DNA from: Sphingomonas sp. NFR15
Lineage (GTDB): Bacteria > Pseudomonadota > Alphaproteobacteria > Sphingomonadales > Sphingomonadaceae
DNA length: 64,000 bases
Direction of reading: 5' to 3'
NCBI RefSeq assembly: GCF_900103265.1
Contig: NZ_FMWX01000001.1
Span: 310,001-374,000 of the forward strand
Shown: positions 34,686-43,975 of the stretch, one piece after another
How positions within the stretch are numbered: position 1 is the stretch's first letter
How the letters are laid out: the number at the start of each line of letters is the position of its first letter
The notes under the pieces: model-generated
What the model was told of the DNA's origin: nothing
The model's database searches: none
Seen by the model: only the letters and a program-made list of their open reading frames with translations
Made by a program: the position numbers and the translations under genes

Positions 34686-35723
34686 ATGGACGTCCTCACC
34701 TTTTCAGATGGCGCCGTTCTGCGCATCCGGCTCAACCGACCCAAAGCGATCCATGCGCTCAGCACCGGCATGTGCGCGGCGATGCTCGACGCTCTCGACG
34801 CCACCGAACGCGATCCGGCGATCGAGGCGGTGCTGATCGACCATGCCGAGGGGCGCGGATTCTGCGCGGGCGGGGATATCCGCATGATCGCCGAGAGCGG
34901 CGCTGGTGACGGTTCGGCCGCGCGCGCGTTCTTCCGCGTCGAATACCAACTCAATCACCGGCTGTTCACCTATCCCAAGCCGATCGTCGCGTTCATGGAC
35001 GGGATCACGATGGGCGGCGGGGTTGGCATCTCGCAGCCGGCGCGGTTCCGGGTCGCGACCGAGAACACCAAATTCGCGATGCCCGAGACCGGCATCGGCC
35101 TGTTCCCCGATGTCGGCGGTGGCTGGTATCTGTCGCGGCTGCCCGGGCGGCTTGGCCAGTATATCGCGCTGACCGGCTATCGGCTGGACGGCGCGGAATG
35201 CCTCGCGCTGGGCCTCGCCACGCATTTCGTTGCTGCCGCCGCGCTCGATGGCGTCAAGGCCGCGATCACCGCGACGCCGCAGGCCATCGCATCGATCCTA
35301 GACGATGCGAGCACAACCGCCCCCGACGCAGCGATCCTCGCGCACCGCGACGAGATCGACCGGCTGTTCGCATCCAACCGGCTGGAGGACGTGCTGGCCG
35401 CGCTCGAGGCCGATCCGGGCGAATGGGCGGCGGCGCAGCGTGCGACGCTCGCCAGCAAGTCTTCGCAGGCGATGAAGGTGTCGCTGCGGCTGCTCGCCGA
35501 GGGCACAGCGGTGACCGATTTCGCCGACGAGATGCGGCAGGAATATGCGGTCGCCGCACGCGTCGCGCAATTGCCCGACTTCCTCGAGGGCGTCCGCGCG
35601 CTGATCATCGACAAGGACAACGCGCCGCGCTGGAACCCGGCGACGCCCGAGGGCGTGAGCGACACCACGATCGATGCGATCTTCGCCCCCCTCCCCGCAC
35701 ATGAGGCCTGGACACCGCAATGA
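34686..35723 (+). CDS. 3-hydroxyisobutyryl-CoA hydrolase
   Basis: 345 residues from ATG 34686 ([20 protein letters not shown]). Crotonase-fold thioesterase that releases 3-hydroxyisobutyrate from its CoA ester, fourth step of valine degradation. Diagnostic stretches are [35 protein letters not shown], and [20 protein letters not shown] with the catalytic Glu, the longer C-terminal half distinguishing HIBYL-CoA hydrolases from ordinary enoyl-CoA hydratases. Open frame upstream of 34686 is repeat DNA. The stop overlaps the next start (ATGA). Confidence 0.92.
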   Translation: MDVLTFSDGAVLRIRLNRPKAIHALSTGMCAAMLDALDATERDPAIEAVLIDHAEGRGFCAGGDIRMIAESGAGDGSAARAFFRVEYQLNHRLFTYPKPIVAFMDGITMGGGVGISQPARFRVATENTKFAMPETGIGLFPDVGGGWYLSRLPGRLGQYIALTGYRLDGAECLALGLATHFVAAAALDGVKAAITATPQAIASILDDASTTAPDAAILAHRDEIDRLFASNRLEDVLAALEADPGEWAAAQRATLASKSSQAMKVSLRLLAEGTAVTDFADEMRQEYAVAARVAQLPDFLEGVRALIIDKDNAPRWNPATPEGVSDTTIDAIFAPLPAHEAWTPQ

Positions 35724-36499
35724 CCTATCAGAACATCCTTGTCGAACGGCACGATGCCGTCACGCTCATCACGCTCAACCGGCCGCAGGCGCTCAACGCG
35801 CTCAACACCGAGGTGTTGGCCGACCTGATCGACGCCTTCGCGGCGTTCGACGCCGATCCGGGCCAGCGCTGCGCGGTGCTGACCGGCAGCGGCGAGAAGG
35901 CGTTCGCGGCTGGCGCCGACATCAAGGAGATGGTCGACAAGCCCGCCGCAGACTTCTTCCTGCAGGATTTTTTCTCCGGCTGGCAGAGCGGCGTGGTCGG
36001 CACGCGCAAACCCTGGATCGCGGCGGTCAACGGCTTCGCGCTCGGCGGCGGCTGCGAATTGGCGATGATGGCCGATTTCATCCTCGCCTCGGACACCGCG
36101 AAGTTCGGCCAGCCCGAGATCAAGCTCGGCGTCGCGCCGGGCATGGGCGGCTCGCAGCGGCTCACGCGCGCGGTCGGCAAGGCCAAGGCGATGGAGATGT
36201 GCCTGACCGGGCGGATGATGGACGCGGTCGAAGCGGAGCGTTCCGGGCTGGTCGCGCGGATCGTGCCTGCCACCGATCTGCTCGCCGACGCGCTCAAGAC
36301 CGCCGCGACGATCGCCGCCATGCCGCCGCTCGCGGCGATGGTGAACAAGGAAATGGTCAACCTCGCGTTCGAAAGCGGACTGGCGCAGGGCATCCATAGC
36401 GAACGCCGGCTGTTCCAGCTTCTCGCCGCGACCGAGGACAAGCGCGAGGGCATGACCGCCTTTGTGGAGAAACGACCGGCCGTTTGGGTGGGGCGCTAA
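35720..36499 (+). CDS. Enoyl-CoA hydratase
   Basis: 259 residues from ATG 35720, overlapping the preceding stop. Crotonase-fold enzyme with both catalytic glutamates: [18 protein letters not shown] and [20 protein letters not shown]. The N-terminal oxyanion segment is [15 protein letters not shown]. In this operon it should hydrate methacrylyl-CoA to 3-hydroxyisobutyryl-CoA, the step between the acyl-CoA dehydrogenase and the hydrolase. Ends 120 bp before mmsB, with a palindromic repeat in the gap. Confidence 0.94.
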   Translation: MTYQNILVERHDAVTLITLNRPQALNALNTEVLADLIDAFAAFDADPGQRCAVLTGSGEKAFAAGADIKEMVDKPAADFFLQDFFSGWQSGVVGTRKPWIAAVNGFALGGGCELAMMADFILASDTAKFGQPEIKLGVAPGMGGSQRLTRAVGKAKAMEMCLTGRMMDAVEAERSGLVARIVPATDLLADALKTAATIAAMPPLAAMVNKEMVNLAFESGLAQGIHSERRLFQLLAATEDKREGMTAFVEKRPAVWVGR

Positions 36500-36507
36500 C
36501 CACTCCG

Positions 36508-36589
36508 CGTTCGTCCTGAGCGAAGTCGAAGGACATGTCGCAAGCGTGCCGTTTGGGGCACGCACTTCGACTGCGCTCAGTGCGAACGG
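36508..36589. repeat. REP-like palindromic repeat, CGTTCG/CGAACG family (copy 2)
   Basis: Begins CGTTCGTCCTGAGCGAAGTC and ends CGCTCAGTGCGAACGG, an inverted pair around a GC-rich centre. It lies between the enoyl-CoA hydratase and mmsB genes inside the valine operon. Confidence 0.87.
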
Positions 36590-36619
36590 ACTGGTGTGAG
36601 CACACTTTAGGAGAGAGAC

Positions 36620-37510
36620 ATGGCACGCATCGGCTTCATCGGCCTCGGCAACATGGGCGGCGGCATGGCCGCGAATCTCGCGAAGCACGGCCACCAGGTG
36701 CGGGCGTTCGATCTCTCCTCGGAAGCGCTTGATCGCGCAAAGGCGGCGGGGTGCGTACCCCTCGCCAGCGCGGCCGAAGCGTGCGAGGGCGCCGACGCAG
36801 TGGTGACAATGCTGCCCGCCGGGCGGCACGTCGAGACGGTGTATGGCGAGAGCGTGTTCGCCGCCGCGCCGCAAAGCGCGCTGCTGATCGATTGCTCGAC
36901 GATCGACGTCGCCACCGCCAAGCGCGTCGGGGAAAGTGCCGCCGCCCGAGGGTTCGCGATGGTCGACGCGCCCGTCTCCGGCGGGATCGCGGCGGCGAAT
37001 GCGGGCACGCTGACCTTCATGGTCGGCGGCAGCGAGGATGCGTTCGCGCGCGCGCAACCGTATCTGGCGCAGATGGGCAAGGCGGTGATCCATGCCGGGG
37101 CGAGCGGCGCAGGGCAATCGGCCAAGATTTGCAACAACATGGTGCTCGGCGCGGAGATGATCGCGACCTGCGAGGCGTTCCTGCTCGCCGACAAGCTCGG
37201 CCTCGATCCGCAGAAATTTTTCGAGATCGCCAGCGTCAGCTCGGGGCAAAGCTGGTCGCTGACGAGCTATGCGCCGTGGCCGGGCGTCGGCCCCGAGACG
37301 CCGGCCGATCGCGGCTATCAGGGCGGCTTCGCGACCGCACTGATGCTCAAGGACTTGAAGCTGGCGATGGAAGCGGCGGCGTCGGTGGGCGCCGATACGC
37401 CGATGGGCGCGCGGGCGGCTGACCTGTACCAGCGATTCGCGGATGCGGGAAACGGCGGCCTGGATTTCTCGGCGATCGTGCGGCTGCTGGACAGGAAGCC
37501 GGCAGGATAG
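36620..37510 (+). CDS. mmsB: 3-hydroxyisobutyrate dehydrogenase
   Basis: 296 residues; AGGAGAG precedes ATG 36620. NAD-dependent oxidation of 3-hydroxyisobutyrate to methylmalonate semialdehyde, the substrate of MmsA encoded first in the operon. Beta-hydroxyacid dehydrogenase motifs: dinucleotide fold IGFIGLGNMGGGMAANLAKH, substrate loop DAPVSGGIAAANAGTLTFMV, and the catalytic Lys in GAGQSAKICNNMVLG. The C-terminal helical domain is complete. Two palindromic repeats follow the stop. Confidence 0.96.
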   Translation: MARIGFIGLGNMGGGMAANLAKHGHQVRAFDLSSEALDRAKAAGCVPLASAAEACEGADAVVTMLPAGRHVETVYGESVFAAAPQSALLIDCSTIDVATAKRVGESAAARGFAMVDAPVSGGIAAANAGTLTFMVGGSEDAFARAQPYLAQMGKAVIHAGASGAGQSAKICNNMVLGAEMIATCEAFLLADKLGLDPQKFFEIASVSSGQSWSLTSYAPWPGVGPETPADRGYQGGFATALMLKDLKLAMEAAASVGADTPMGARAADLYQRFADAGNGGLDFSAIVRLLDRKPAG

Positions 37511-37519
37511 ACCCCTTAT

Positions 37520-37602
37520 CCGTTCGTGCCGAGCGTAGTCGAGGCACGTGCCCGGAGCGGGACGCTTGTGGCACGCACTTCGACTTCGCTCAGTGCGAAC
37601 GG
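37520..37602. repeat. REP-like palindromic repeat (copy 3)
   Basis: Left unit CCGTTCGTGCCGAGCGTAGT, right unit ending CGCTCAGTGCGAACGG. First of two copies in tandem in the 252-bp gap after mmsB; may act as a transcript 3'-end barrier, though no T-run is present. Confidence 0.85.
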
Positions 37603-37651
37603 TTGGGTTTTGGACCAGACGCGCAGATCACGAGCGTACCGGCTAAATTCC

Positions 37652-37720
37652 ATTCGTCCCGAGCGCAGTCGAGGGGCAGGCCCGGAGCACAGATGCCTCG
37701 ACTTCGCTCGGCACGAACGG
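37652..37720. repeat. REP-like palindromic repeat (copy 4, shorter)
   Basis: Starts ATTCGTCCCGAGCGCAGTCG and ends TTCGCTCGGCACGAACGG. The centre is shorter than in copies 1-3. It lies between copy 3 and the DUF423 gene (opposite strand). Confidence 0.83.
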
Positions 37721-37762
37721 CTGTGATTTACCGATGTCGCTCGCGCTTCGAGCTCGCCTTTC

Positions 37763-38092
37763 CTACCGCGCCGCGCTCCACGCGAGCCAGACCCATGCCG
37801 CGATCAACAGCACGCCGCCGACCGGCGTGATAGCGCCCAGCCATCGTGGCAGCCCGAGCGCCATCAGGTACAGCGTGCCCGCGAACACGAACGCGCCGGC
37901 GACGAACAGCCAGCCCGGCCCGCGCGCGCCGATCTGCGCCGCGACCAATGCCGCGACCGCGTGGATCAATTGATACTCGCCGCCCGTCTTGAGCCACGAC
38001 TGCGCCTGCCCGCTCGCGCCGTGCGCGCCGAACGCACCCGCGCCAACCGCGAGCGCGCCCGAGAGCGCTGCCGCCGCCACCAGCCAGTTCAT
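37763..38092 (-). CDS. DUF423 small integral membrane protein
   Basis: 109 residues, four predicted membrane segments (for example MNWLVAAAALSGALAVGAGA; AALVAAQIG; LFVAGAFVFAGTLYLMALGL; GGVLLIAAWVWLAWSAA). The GAFGAHGASG and GGEYQLIHAVA motifs identify DUF423/YgdD. Biochemical role unknown. ATG overlaps by one base the stop of the antiporter gene (38092), so it is the last gene of a minus-strand operon. Confidence 0.9.
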   Translation of the reverse strand: MNWLVAAAALSGALAVGAGAFGAHGASGQAQSWLKTGGEYQLIHAVAALVAAQIGARGPGWLFVAGAFVFAGTLYLMALGLPRWLGAITPVGGVLLIAAWVWLAWSAAR

Positions 38093-39849
38093 CAGCCGCC
38101 CTCCCGCAATTCCTCACGCGCATCCTGCACCAGCATCCGCGCTTCCTGCGTGCGGAAATCGCCGGTCTCGAGCTGCGCCTTGAGTCGTTCCTTGTCGCGC
38201 GCGCGGTAATGCGCCTCGCTGCGGTTGATCTCCTCGTTGTCGATTTCGAGGCTGGCCATCGCGAGCCGCGCCATCTTCACCGCCGATTCGAGCACCTCGC
38301 GCACCACTGCCGTCGCCGGGCTACCCTTGAGCTTGATGAGCGAACGCCGATCATAAGCGCGCACGAAGATGCCGGCCTTGGGGAAAGCGGTGTGAACCGC
38401 CTCGACCAGATCGGCCGTGACCTGATCCTTGTCGATGCAGAACATGATGAGCTCGGCCTCGCTCGCGCCCGCCTGGCGGAGCAGGTCGAGCCGGGTGCCG
38501 TCGCCATAATAGACCTTGGCGCCAAATTCGCTGGCGATGTCGATCATCTCGATGTCGGTGTCGATCAGCGTGACCGGAATGCCCTGCGCGATCAGCATCT
38601 GCGCGACCGTCTGGCCGAAACGCCCGTAGCCGACGATCAGCGCGTTCGCGCCGTCGGCGCGCGGCCCCTCGCGCTCGCCGGTGGCGACGATCGGCTCGGT
38701 GCGCAGCCGCTGGGTCAGCGCCATCAGGAACGGCGTCGTCGCCATCGACAGCGTGACGATCGCGCCGAACAGGCTCGCCGCTTCGGGCTTGATCAGCCAG
38801 GCGTTCTGCGCCTGTGCGAACAGCACGAAGCCGAACTCGCCGCCCTGGCTCAGCAACAGCCCGAGCGCGAACGCCTGCCGCCAGGTCATGCGGAACAGCA
38901 GGCCGATCGCCATGATGATCGCGGTCTTGGTGACGATCAGTGCCGCCGCCATCCCCATCACGAACAGCGGGCGCGCGGCGATCGCGTGGAGATCGAGCAT
39001 CATGCCGACCGCGACGAAGAACAGCCCGAGCAGCACAGACCGGAACGGTTCGACATCGCTTTCGATCTCGTGGCGATAGGGGCTGTCCGCGAGCATCACG
39101 CCGGCGACGAACGCGCCGAGCGCGGTCGACAGCCCGAGCGCCTCCATGATCGCCGCCGCCGCGACGACGGTGAACAGCGCCGCGAACACGAACATCTCGC
39201 GCTCGCCGAGATTGCCGATCGCACGGAACATCGGCCGCATCAGGAAGCGCCCGGCGAGCACCAGCCCGACGATCGCGAGAACGGTATAGAGGAACAATTG
39301 CCAGCCAGGCGGCCCCTGCGCATCCGCCGGGTTGCGCGACAGCACGGTGACGATCGTGATGAGCGGGACGATCGACAGATCCTGGAACAGCAGGATCGAG
39401 AAGGCGCGCTCGCCGAACGGGGTGCGCAACCGCCCGGCGGATTGCAGCATCGGCAGCACCTGTGCGGTCGAGGACAGCGCCAGCGGCAGGCCGAGCGCGA
39501 TCGCCGAAGCGATCGAGAAGCCCGCGAACGCCCAGACCACGCCGGTCACCGCCAGACCGCAGAGCACGACCTGAAGCACGCCGAATCCGAAAATCTCCTT
39601 ACGCAAGCTCCACAGCCGCGCGGGATTGAGCTCGAGCCCGACGATGAACAGCAGCAACGTGATGCCGAGTTCGGCCACGCCGATCTTCTGTTCGGCATCG
39701 CCGACCAGCCCCAGCACCTGCGGGCCGACCACCGCGCCCGCGACGAGATAGCCCAGCGTCGCACCCAGCCCGAGCCGGCGGAAGATCAGCACGAACAGCA
39801 GCCCGAAGCCGCCGAGCACGGCGCCGGCGCCGAGCAGGCTCTCCGTCAT
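38092..39849 (-). CDS. Kef-type monovalent cation:proton antiporter (CPA2) with TrkA-N domain
   Basis: 585 residues. About 12-13 membrane segments fill residues 1-375, including LGYLVAGAVVGPQVLGLVGD, ELGITLLLFIVGLELNP and LGLPLALSSTAQVLPML. A cytosolic RCK/TrkA-N Rossmann domain follows (about 395-515: ALIVGYGRFGQTVAQMLIAQ, then VYYGDGTRLDLLRQAGA). Homologous to KefB/KefC, glutathione-gated K+ efflux systems that protect against electrophiles; ligand gating here is inferred. Start ATG 39847-39849 overlaps the NifU-like gene by 4 bases. A charged C-terminal tail ends the protein. Confidence 0.92.
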   Translation of the reverse strand: MTESLLGAGAVLGGFGLLFVLIFRRLGLGATLGYLVAGAVVGPQVLGLVGDAEQKIGVAELGITLLLFIVGLELNPARLWSLRKEIFGFGVLQVVLCGLAVTGVVWAFAGFSIASAIALGLPLALSSTAQVLPMLQSAGRLRTPFGERAFSILLFQDLSIVPLITIVTVLSRNPADAQGPPGWQLFLYTVLAIVGLVLAGRFLMRPMFRAIGNLGEREMFVFAALFTVVAAAAIMEALGLSTALGAFVAGVMLADSPYRHEIESDVEPFRSVLLGLFFVAVGMMLDLHAIAARPLFVMGMAAALIVTKTAIIMAIGLLFRMTWRQAFALGLLLSQGGEFGFVLFAQAQNAWLIKPEAASLFGAIVTLSMATTPFLMALTQRLRTEPIVATGEREGPRADGANALIVGYGRFGQTVAQMLIAQGIPVTLIDTDIEMIDIASEFGAKVYYGDGTRLDLLRQAGASEAELIMFCIDKDQVTADLVEAVHTAFPKAGIFVRAYDRRSLIKLKGSPATAVVREVLESAVKMARLAMASLEIDNEEINRSEAHYRARDKERLKAQLETGDFRTQEARMLVQDAREELREGG

Positions 39850-40280
39850 GCCGCGCGCTGCAGCGACGCCGCCGCTGCCGCTTCCGCCGCCGCTTCGAAC
39901 GCGAGCCGGATCGAGGGATGGCGCGCGCTGTGCGGCAGCGCCGGAGTGAAGATGTCAATGCCCGGCCAGTCCGGCACTGGGCCTGAACCCGCGAGCCACG
40001 CGGCGAGCGCGTCGCGCGCGGTCGCTAGTTCGTCCGGAGAACGGCCGATCACATTCGCGGCCAACAGCGACGAGGACGCCTGCCCCAGCGCGCAAGCCCG
40101 CACCAGCATGCCGACCTGGCTGACGCGGCCTTGGGCATCGGTATTGACATCGACCGTCACGCGGCTGCCGCAGATCGGCGAGCGCTTTTCGGACGATGCC
40201 ATCGGATCGGCGAGCCGCTCCTGATACGGGATGGTCGCGGCGAGGCGGAGAATCTCGGTATTGTAGAGCGGTGCGGTCAT
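39846..40280 (-). CDS. NifU/IscU-like iron-sulfur cluster scaffold protein
   Basis: 144 residues from ATG 40278-40280 (MTAPLYNTEILRLAATIPYQ). Resembles the NifU N-terminal domain. Cys residues occur in SPICGSRVTV and VRACALGQASSSLLAANVIG, the conserved second block of the family; a third ligand Cys was not seen, so cluster binding is uncertain. Alphaproteobacteria often encode this short form apart from isc/suf operons. Its stop overlaps the antiporter start, a conserved-looking arrangement that suggests joint expression. Confidence 0.8.
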   Translation of the reverse strand: MTAPLYNTEILRLAATIPYQERLADPMASSEKRSPICGSRVTVDVNTDAQGRVSQVGMLVRACALGQASSSLLAANVIGRSPDELATARDALAAWLAGSGPVPDWPGIDIFTPALPHSARHPSIRLAFEAAAEAAAAASLQRAA

Positions 40281-40364
40281 ATGGCCGATGTAAGGCCGGA
40301 TCGGGCGCCCGTCACCCCGCCGCCGGGAACAATGCCGCCATCGCAACGATTTTCGCGCCCTTCC

Positions 40365-41075
40365 TCACCACGGCACGGTCTGTCCGAACCGATCGAGGTA
40401 GCGCAGGCCCGGCATGCCGCGTGCCGCCAGCAGAAGATCGACCAGCACCGGCACGCTCTCCTCCAGCGTGAACGGGGCGTCGGGGCCGCCGAGATCGGTC
40501 CTGATCCAGCCCGGTGCGAGCAACAGCATCGCGCGCTTCGGCTCCGGCTGACGCGCGGCGAAGCTGCGCATCAGCATGTTGAGTGCCGCTTTGCTGGCGC
40601 GGTACACCTCGCGCAGCCCCGTCTCGTTGTTGGCGATGCTGCCCTGCCCCGACGACATGACGCCGATCAGGCCGGTTGCGGGAACGAGATCCGCGAACGC
40701 CTCGACGACGCGCATCGGACCGAGTGCGTTGGTCACCATCACGCGGGTGAACTCCTCGGTGCTCACCATGCCGCCGCGGACATGCTCGTCGCGGGTGGTG
40801 GTGCCCGCGTTGACGAACAGCATTTCGAGCGTGGCGCCGGACAGGCGTTCCCGCAGCGCGGCGATCTGGTCGGGCACGTCGATGTCGAGCGTCTCGATGG
40901 TGACGCGGCCAGGATGCGCGTCGGCGAGGTCGTGCAACGGGGTGCGCGCGTCCGAGCGGACGGTGCCGATCACGTTCCAACCGCGCGCCACATAGGCGCT
41001 CGCGATGCCGTGGCCGAGGCCGCGCGAGGCGCCGGCGATGAGGATGGTGGGGGCGGTCGCAGTCATGGTCGGCAC
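40365..41075 (-). CDS. Short-chain dehydrogenase/reductase
   Basis: 236 residues. Classical SDR: NAD(P) fingerprint LIAGASRGLGHGIASAYVAR, Asn motif LFVNAGTTTRDEHV, catalytic Ser in GVMSSGQGS and YxxxK as VYRASKAALNMLM. Ends with a PGWIRTDLGG segment. Substrate cannot be inferred. It lies 18 bp after cvpA on the same strand. The start is ATG 41073-41075; a second ATG three codons later is equally possible. Confidence 0.9.
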   Translation of the reverse strand: MPTMTATAPTILIAGASRGLGHGIASAYVARGWNVIGTVRSDARTPLHDLADAHPGRVTIETLDIDVPDQIAALRERLSGATLEMLFVNAGTTTRDEHVRGGMVSTEEFTRVMVTNALGPMRVVEAFADLVPATGLIGVMSSGQGSIANNETGLREVYRASKAALNMLMRSFAARQPEPKRAMLLLAPGWIRTDLGGPDAPFTLEESVPVLVDLLLAARGMPGLRYLDRFGQTVPW

Positions 41076-41093
41076 GTCCTTTCCCGAGCAGCG

Positions 41094-41657
41094 TCAGTCG
41101 GTACGATCCGCCGCCCGCTCGGTGGCAAACGGCGTTGTCTGGCCGAACACCGGCAGCCCCTTGCGGCGGCGATCGACGAAATCGGCGATGCCCGCGCTGG
41201 TCGCGTTGAGCAAGGGATAGGTCTTCGAGGTCGTCAGCCAGTCGGGCCGGTGCGCCGGGCCGCCATGCACAGTATCCGTCATCAGCACGACGAGCAGGAA
41301 GGCGAGGCTCGTCAGGATGAGCCCCTTGAGCGCGCCGAAGCCAAAGCCGAGCGCGCGATCGAGCGGGCCCACGACCGAATCGCGGATACGCCCACCGATC
41401 GATCGCGCGACCAGCCGCCCGCCGAAATAGGTGACGCCGGCGAGGATCGCGAAGGCGAGCACCGCCGCGCCCGTCACCGTGCCGACGATGCCGGTCAGCG
41501 CGTGCGCCACGGGGACATGGAACAGCTTGACCGCGAACACGATCGCCACCCACGCGAACAGCGACAGCACCTCGGTCACGAAGCCGCGCACCAGCCCCAG
41601 CACGGCGGCGCCGCCGATGGCGAGAAGAACGATGATGTCGAGCGCGGTCAGTCCCAT
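41094..41657 (-). CDS. cvpA: CvpA family membrane protein
   Basis: 187 residues from ATG 41655-41657 (MGLTALDIIVLLAIGGAAVL). Four membrane segments are predicted, with the family hallmark LGLVRGFVTEVLSLFAWVAI, and the C-terminal half is shorter and polar. CvpA is linked to colicin V production and envelope stress in enterobacteria; the molecular activity is unresolved. Open frame upstream of 41657 is not similar. It follows radA at 209 bp. Confidence 0.9.
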   Translation of the reverse strand: MGLTALDIIVLLAIGGAAVLGLVRGFVTEVLSLFAWVAIVFAVKLFHVPVAHALTGIVGTVTGAAVLAFAILAGVTYFGGRLVARSIGGRIRDSVVGPLDRALGFGFGALKGLILTSLAFLLVVLMTDTVHGGPAHRPDWLTTSKTYPLLNATSAGIADFVDRRRKGLPVFGQTTPFATERAADRTD

Positions 41658-41866
41658 CGGCGCGCGCTTACGATGACGAGGCGGTGCATGTCGAGTGTGG
41701 TGTTCGCATAGTTCACCCTGTCCGTCGCGTCTCAGGACATCACGCGTCGCCCACAAGCATCCGTCCATGTCGAATGCTTAGGTCGGCTGGCAAGCCAGCC
41801 GCTCGACGTCGCAACGCAAGTGCTCCGCGCCGTCCCGCGACTTCGCGGGATACGGGCCGTCATATG
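41658..41866. other. Gap between radA and cvpA with two hairpins
   Basis: 209 bp. Two hairpins are visible: CGGCTGGC-AA-GCCAGCCG at 41784-41801 and CCCGCG-ACTT-CGCGGG near 41834-41850. Neither carries a T-run. A TTGACA on the minus strand (41865-41870) overlaps the radA stop but has no convincing -10 partner. No gene was supported. Confidence 0.45.
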
Positions 41867-43237
41867 TCAACGCCCGAGCATATGCTCGACCAACTGGCCG
41901 AGCGTCCGGAATCCGGTGAGCGACAATGTGGTTTTCTCGCTCGTGCTCGCCGCCGGCACCAGCGCGCGTTCGAAACCGAGTTTGGCGGCTTCCTTCATGC
42001 GTAGCGGCCCGTGCGCGACCGGGCGGACCTCTCCTGACAGCGCGATCTCGCCGAACGCGACCGCGTCCACCGCCACGGGCCGCTCGGACAGCGCGGAAAC
42101 CAGCGCCGCCGCCACCGCGAGATCGGCGGCGGGATCGGCGACGCGGTAGCCGCCGGCGATGTTGAGATAGACTTCGCAGGCCGAAAAGCTGAGCCCGCAC
42201 CGCGCCTCCAGCACGGCGAGGATCATCGCCAGCCGTCCGCTGTCCCATCCGACTACCGCGCGGCGCGGCGTCGCACCGCTCGCGAGCCGGACCACCAGCG
42301 CCTGGATCTCGACCAGCACGGGGCGCGTGCCTTCGAGCGCGGGGAAGACGGTGGTGCCGGTCACGCCTTCGTCGCGCTGGGTAAGGAACAGCGCCGATGG
42401 GTTGGAAATCTCGGTCAGCCCCTCGGCGACCATCGCGAACACGCCGATCTCGTCGGTGCCGCCGAAGCGATTCTTGATCGCGCGCAGGATACGATATTGA
42501 TGGCTGCGCTCGCCCTCGAAGCTCAGCACGGTATCGACCATATGCTCGAGCACGCGCGGGCCGGCGATGCTGCCATCCTTGGTGACATGGCCGACCAGCA
42601 CGACGGCCGTGCCGCGTTCCTTGGCGAAGCGGATCAATTCCTGCGCCGACGCCCGCACCTGGCTGACCGTGCCGGGCGCGCCTTCGATCAGGTCCGAATG
42701 CATCGTCTGAATCGAATCGATCACCAGCAGATCGGGGGGCGTGCCTTGCGACAGCGTCGTCAGGATGTCCCGTGTCGAGGTGGCGGAGGCGAGTTGCACC
42801 GGCGCGGCGCCAAGCCCGAGCCGCCGCGCGCGCAGCCGCACCTGATCGGCCGCTTCCTCGCCCGAGACGTAGGCGACGCTCTTGCCGGCGAGCGCCATCT
42901 TCGCCGCCGCCTGGAGCAGCAGGGTCGATTTGCCGATACCGGGATCGCCGCCGATCAGCGTCGCCGAGCCTTCGACGAAGCCACCACCGAGCGCGCGATC
43001 GAACTCGGCTATGCCGCTCGCCATCCGCTCGGGCAGTTCGACCTCAGCGTCGAGGCCCGACAGCATGATGAACCGGCCGCCACCTTGCAGGTTGTGCTTG
43101 GCCTGGAACGGCGTGACCACCGCACCCGCTTCCTCGACCAGCGTGTTCCATTCGCTGCAATCACCGCACTGCCCCGCCCAGCGATGCGAGACCGAGCCGC
43201 AGGATTGGCAGACGTAGCGTTTCTGAGGTTTTGCCAT
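41867..43237 (-). CDS. radA: DNA repair protein RadA
   Basis: 456 residues, normal length. RadA is a RecA-like helicase that promotes branch migration in recombination. N-terminal zinc finger CQSCGSVSHRWAGQCGDC, Walker A LIGGDPGIGKSTLLLQAAAK, Walker B LLVIDSIQTMHSD, the RadA-specific KNRFGGTDEIGVF motif and a C-terminal Lon-like domain (GDYRVADPAADLAV-type helix; EIALSGEVRPV). Start ATG 43235-43237. It is divergent from trpF with a 99-bp gap. Confidence 0.96.
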   Translation of the reverse strand: MAKPQKRYVCQSCGSVSHRWAGQCGDCSEWNTLVEEAGAVVTPFQAKHNLQGGGRFIMLSGLDAEVELPERMASGIAEFDRALGGGFVEGSATLIGGDPGIGKSTLLLQAAAKMALAGKSVAYVSGEEAADQVRLRARRLGLGAAPVQLASATSTRDILTTLSQGTPPDLLVIDSIQTMHSDLIEGAPGTVSQVRASAQELIRFAKERGTAVVLVGHVTKDGSIAGPRVLEHMVDTVLSFEGERSHQYRILRAIKNRFGGTDEIGVFAMVAEGLTEISNPSALFLTQRDEGVTGTTVFPALEGTRPVLVEIQALVVRLASGATPRRAVVGWDSGRLAMILAVLEARCGLSFSACEVYLNIAGGYRVADPAADLAVAAALVSALSERPVAVDAVAFGEIALSGEVRPVAHGPLRMKEAAKLGFERALVPAASTSEKTTLSLTGFRTLGQLVEHMLGR

Positions 43238-43336
43238 GCGACCACGTTAGCCAGAACGGAACGATAGGGGAACAACATTCGTGAAAGCGCGGCGCCGAGG
43301 ATGGACAGCGCCGCGAAAGTGCGGAATGGGCCGGCC

Positions 43337-43975
43337 ATGCCCACCACCGCCAAGATTTGCGGCCTGTCCACGCCGGCCACGCTCGACGCTGCCGTCGCCG
43401 GCGGCGCGAGCCATGTCGGCTTCGTGTTCTTCGCACCCTCGCCGCGCAACCTGTCGCGCGATCTGGCGGCGCAACTCGCGGCGCGCGTGCCGGGGCATGT
43501 CGCGCGGGTCGGCGTGTTCGTCGATCCCGACGATGCGCTGATCGACGCGGTGATCGACGCCGGGCGGCTCAACGCGCTTCAACTTCACAACACCAGCCCT
43601 GCCCGCGCCGCCGCGATCCGCGCGAAAACCGGGCGCGAGATCTGGGCTGCCGTGGCCGTACGCACCAGAGCCGACCTCAATGGTGCCGCCAGCTTCGCCG
43701 GCGCGGCCGACCGCATCCTCTACGACGCCAAGACACCGCCCAGCGCGACGCTGCCCGGCGGAATGGGTGTGCGGTTCGACTGGAACCTGCTCGATGGTTT
43801 CCGTCATCCGCTGCCCTGGGCGCTGTCGGGCGGTCTCGATCCGCTCAACGTGGGCGCGGCGATTGCGCGCACCGGCGCGGCGCTGGTCGATGTATCGTCG
43901 GGCGTGGAAAGCGCGCCGGGGGTAAAGGACGTGACCAAGATCGCCGCGTTTCTGGAGGCGGTAAAGTCGGCATGA
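43337..43975 (+). CDS. trpF: Phosphoribosylanthranilate isomerase
   Basis: 212 residues from ATG 43337 (MPTTAKICGLSTPATLDAAV). Third step of tryptophan synthesis. The TIM barrel carries the catalytic Cys in KICGLSTP and Asp in RILYDAKTPP, and phosphate is bound at ALSGGLDPLNVGAA and VDVSSGVESAPGVKD. The frame is open 12 codons upstream without similarity. First gene of the trpFBA-accD-folC order typical of alphaproteobacteria. A large inverted repeat separates it from trpB. Confidence 0.96.
   Translation: MPTTAKICGLSTPATLDAAVAGGASHVGFVFFAPSPRNLSRDLAAQLAARVPGHVARVGVFVDPDDALIDAVIDAGRLNALQLHNTSPARAAAIRAKTGREIWAAVAVRTRADLNGAASFAGAADRILYDAKTPPSATLPGGMGVRFDWNLLDGFRHPLPWALSGGLDPLNVGAAIARTGAALVDVSSGVESAPGVKDVTKIAAFLEAVKSA

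Noticed and set aside
33239..34954. 571-codon minus-strand frame opposite the acyl-CoA dehydrogenase gene
   Set aside because: It spans an intergenic repeat and two real genes on the other strand; no family features.
37520..37720. CRISPR array, because of two similar palindromic units in tandem
   Set aside because: Only two units of unequal length, no regular spacers, and the same palindromes occur singly elsewhere; they are REP-like elements.
41784..41850. Two adjacent hairpins in the radA-cvpA gap as a tRNA or riboswitch
   Set aside because: The stems do not build a cloverleaf or a known riboswitch core, and conserved loop bases are missing.
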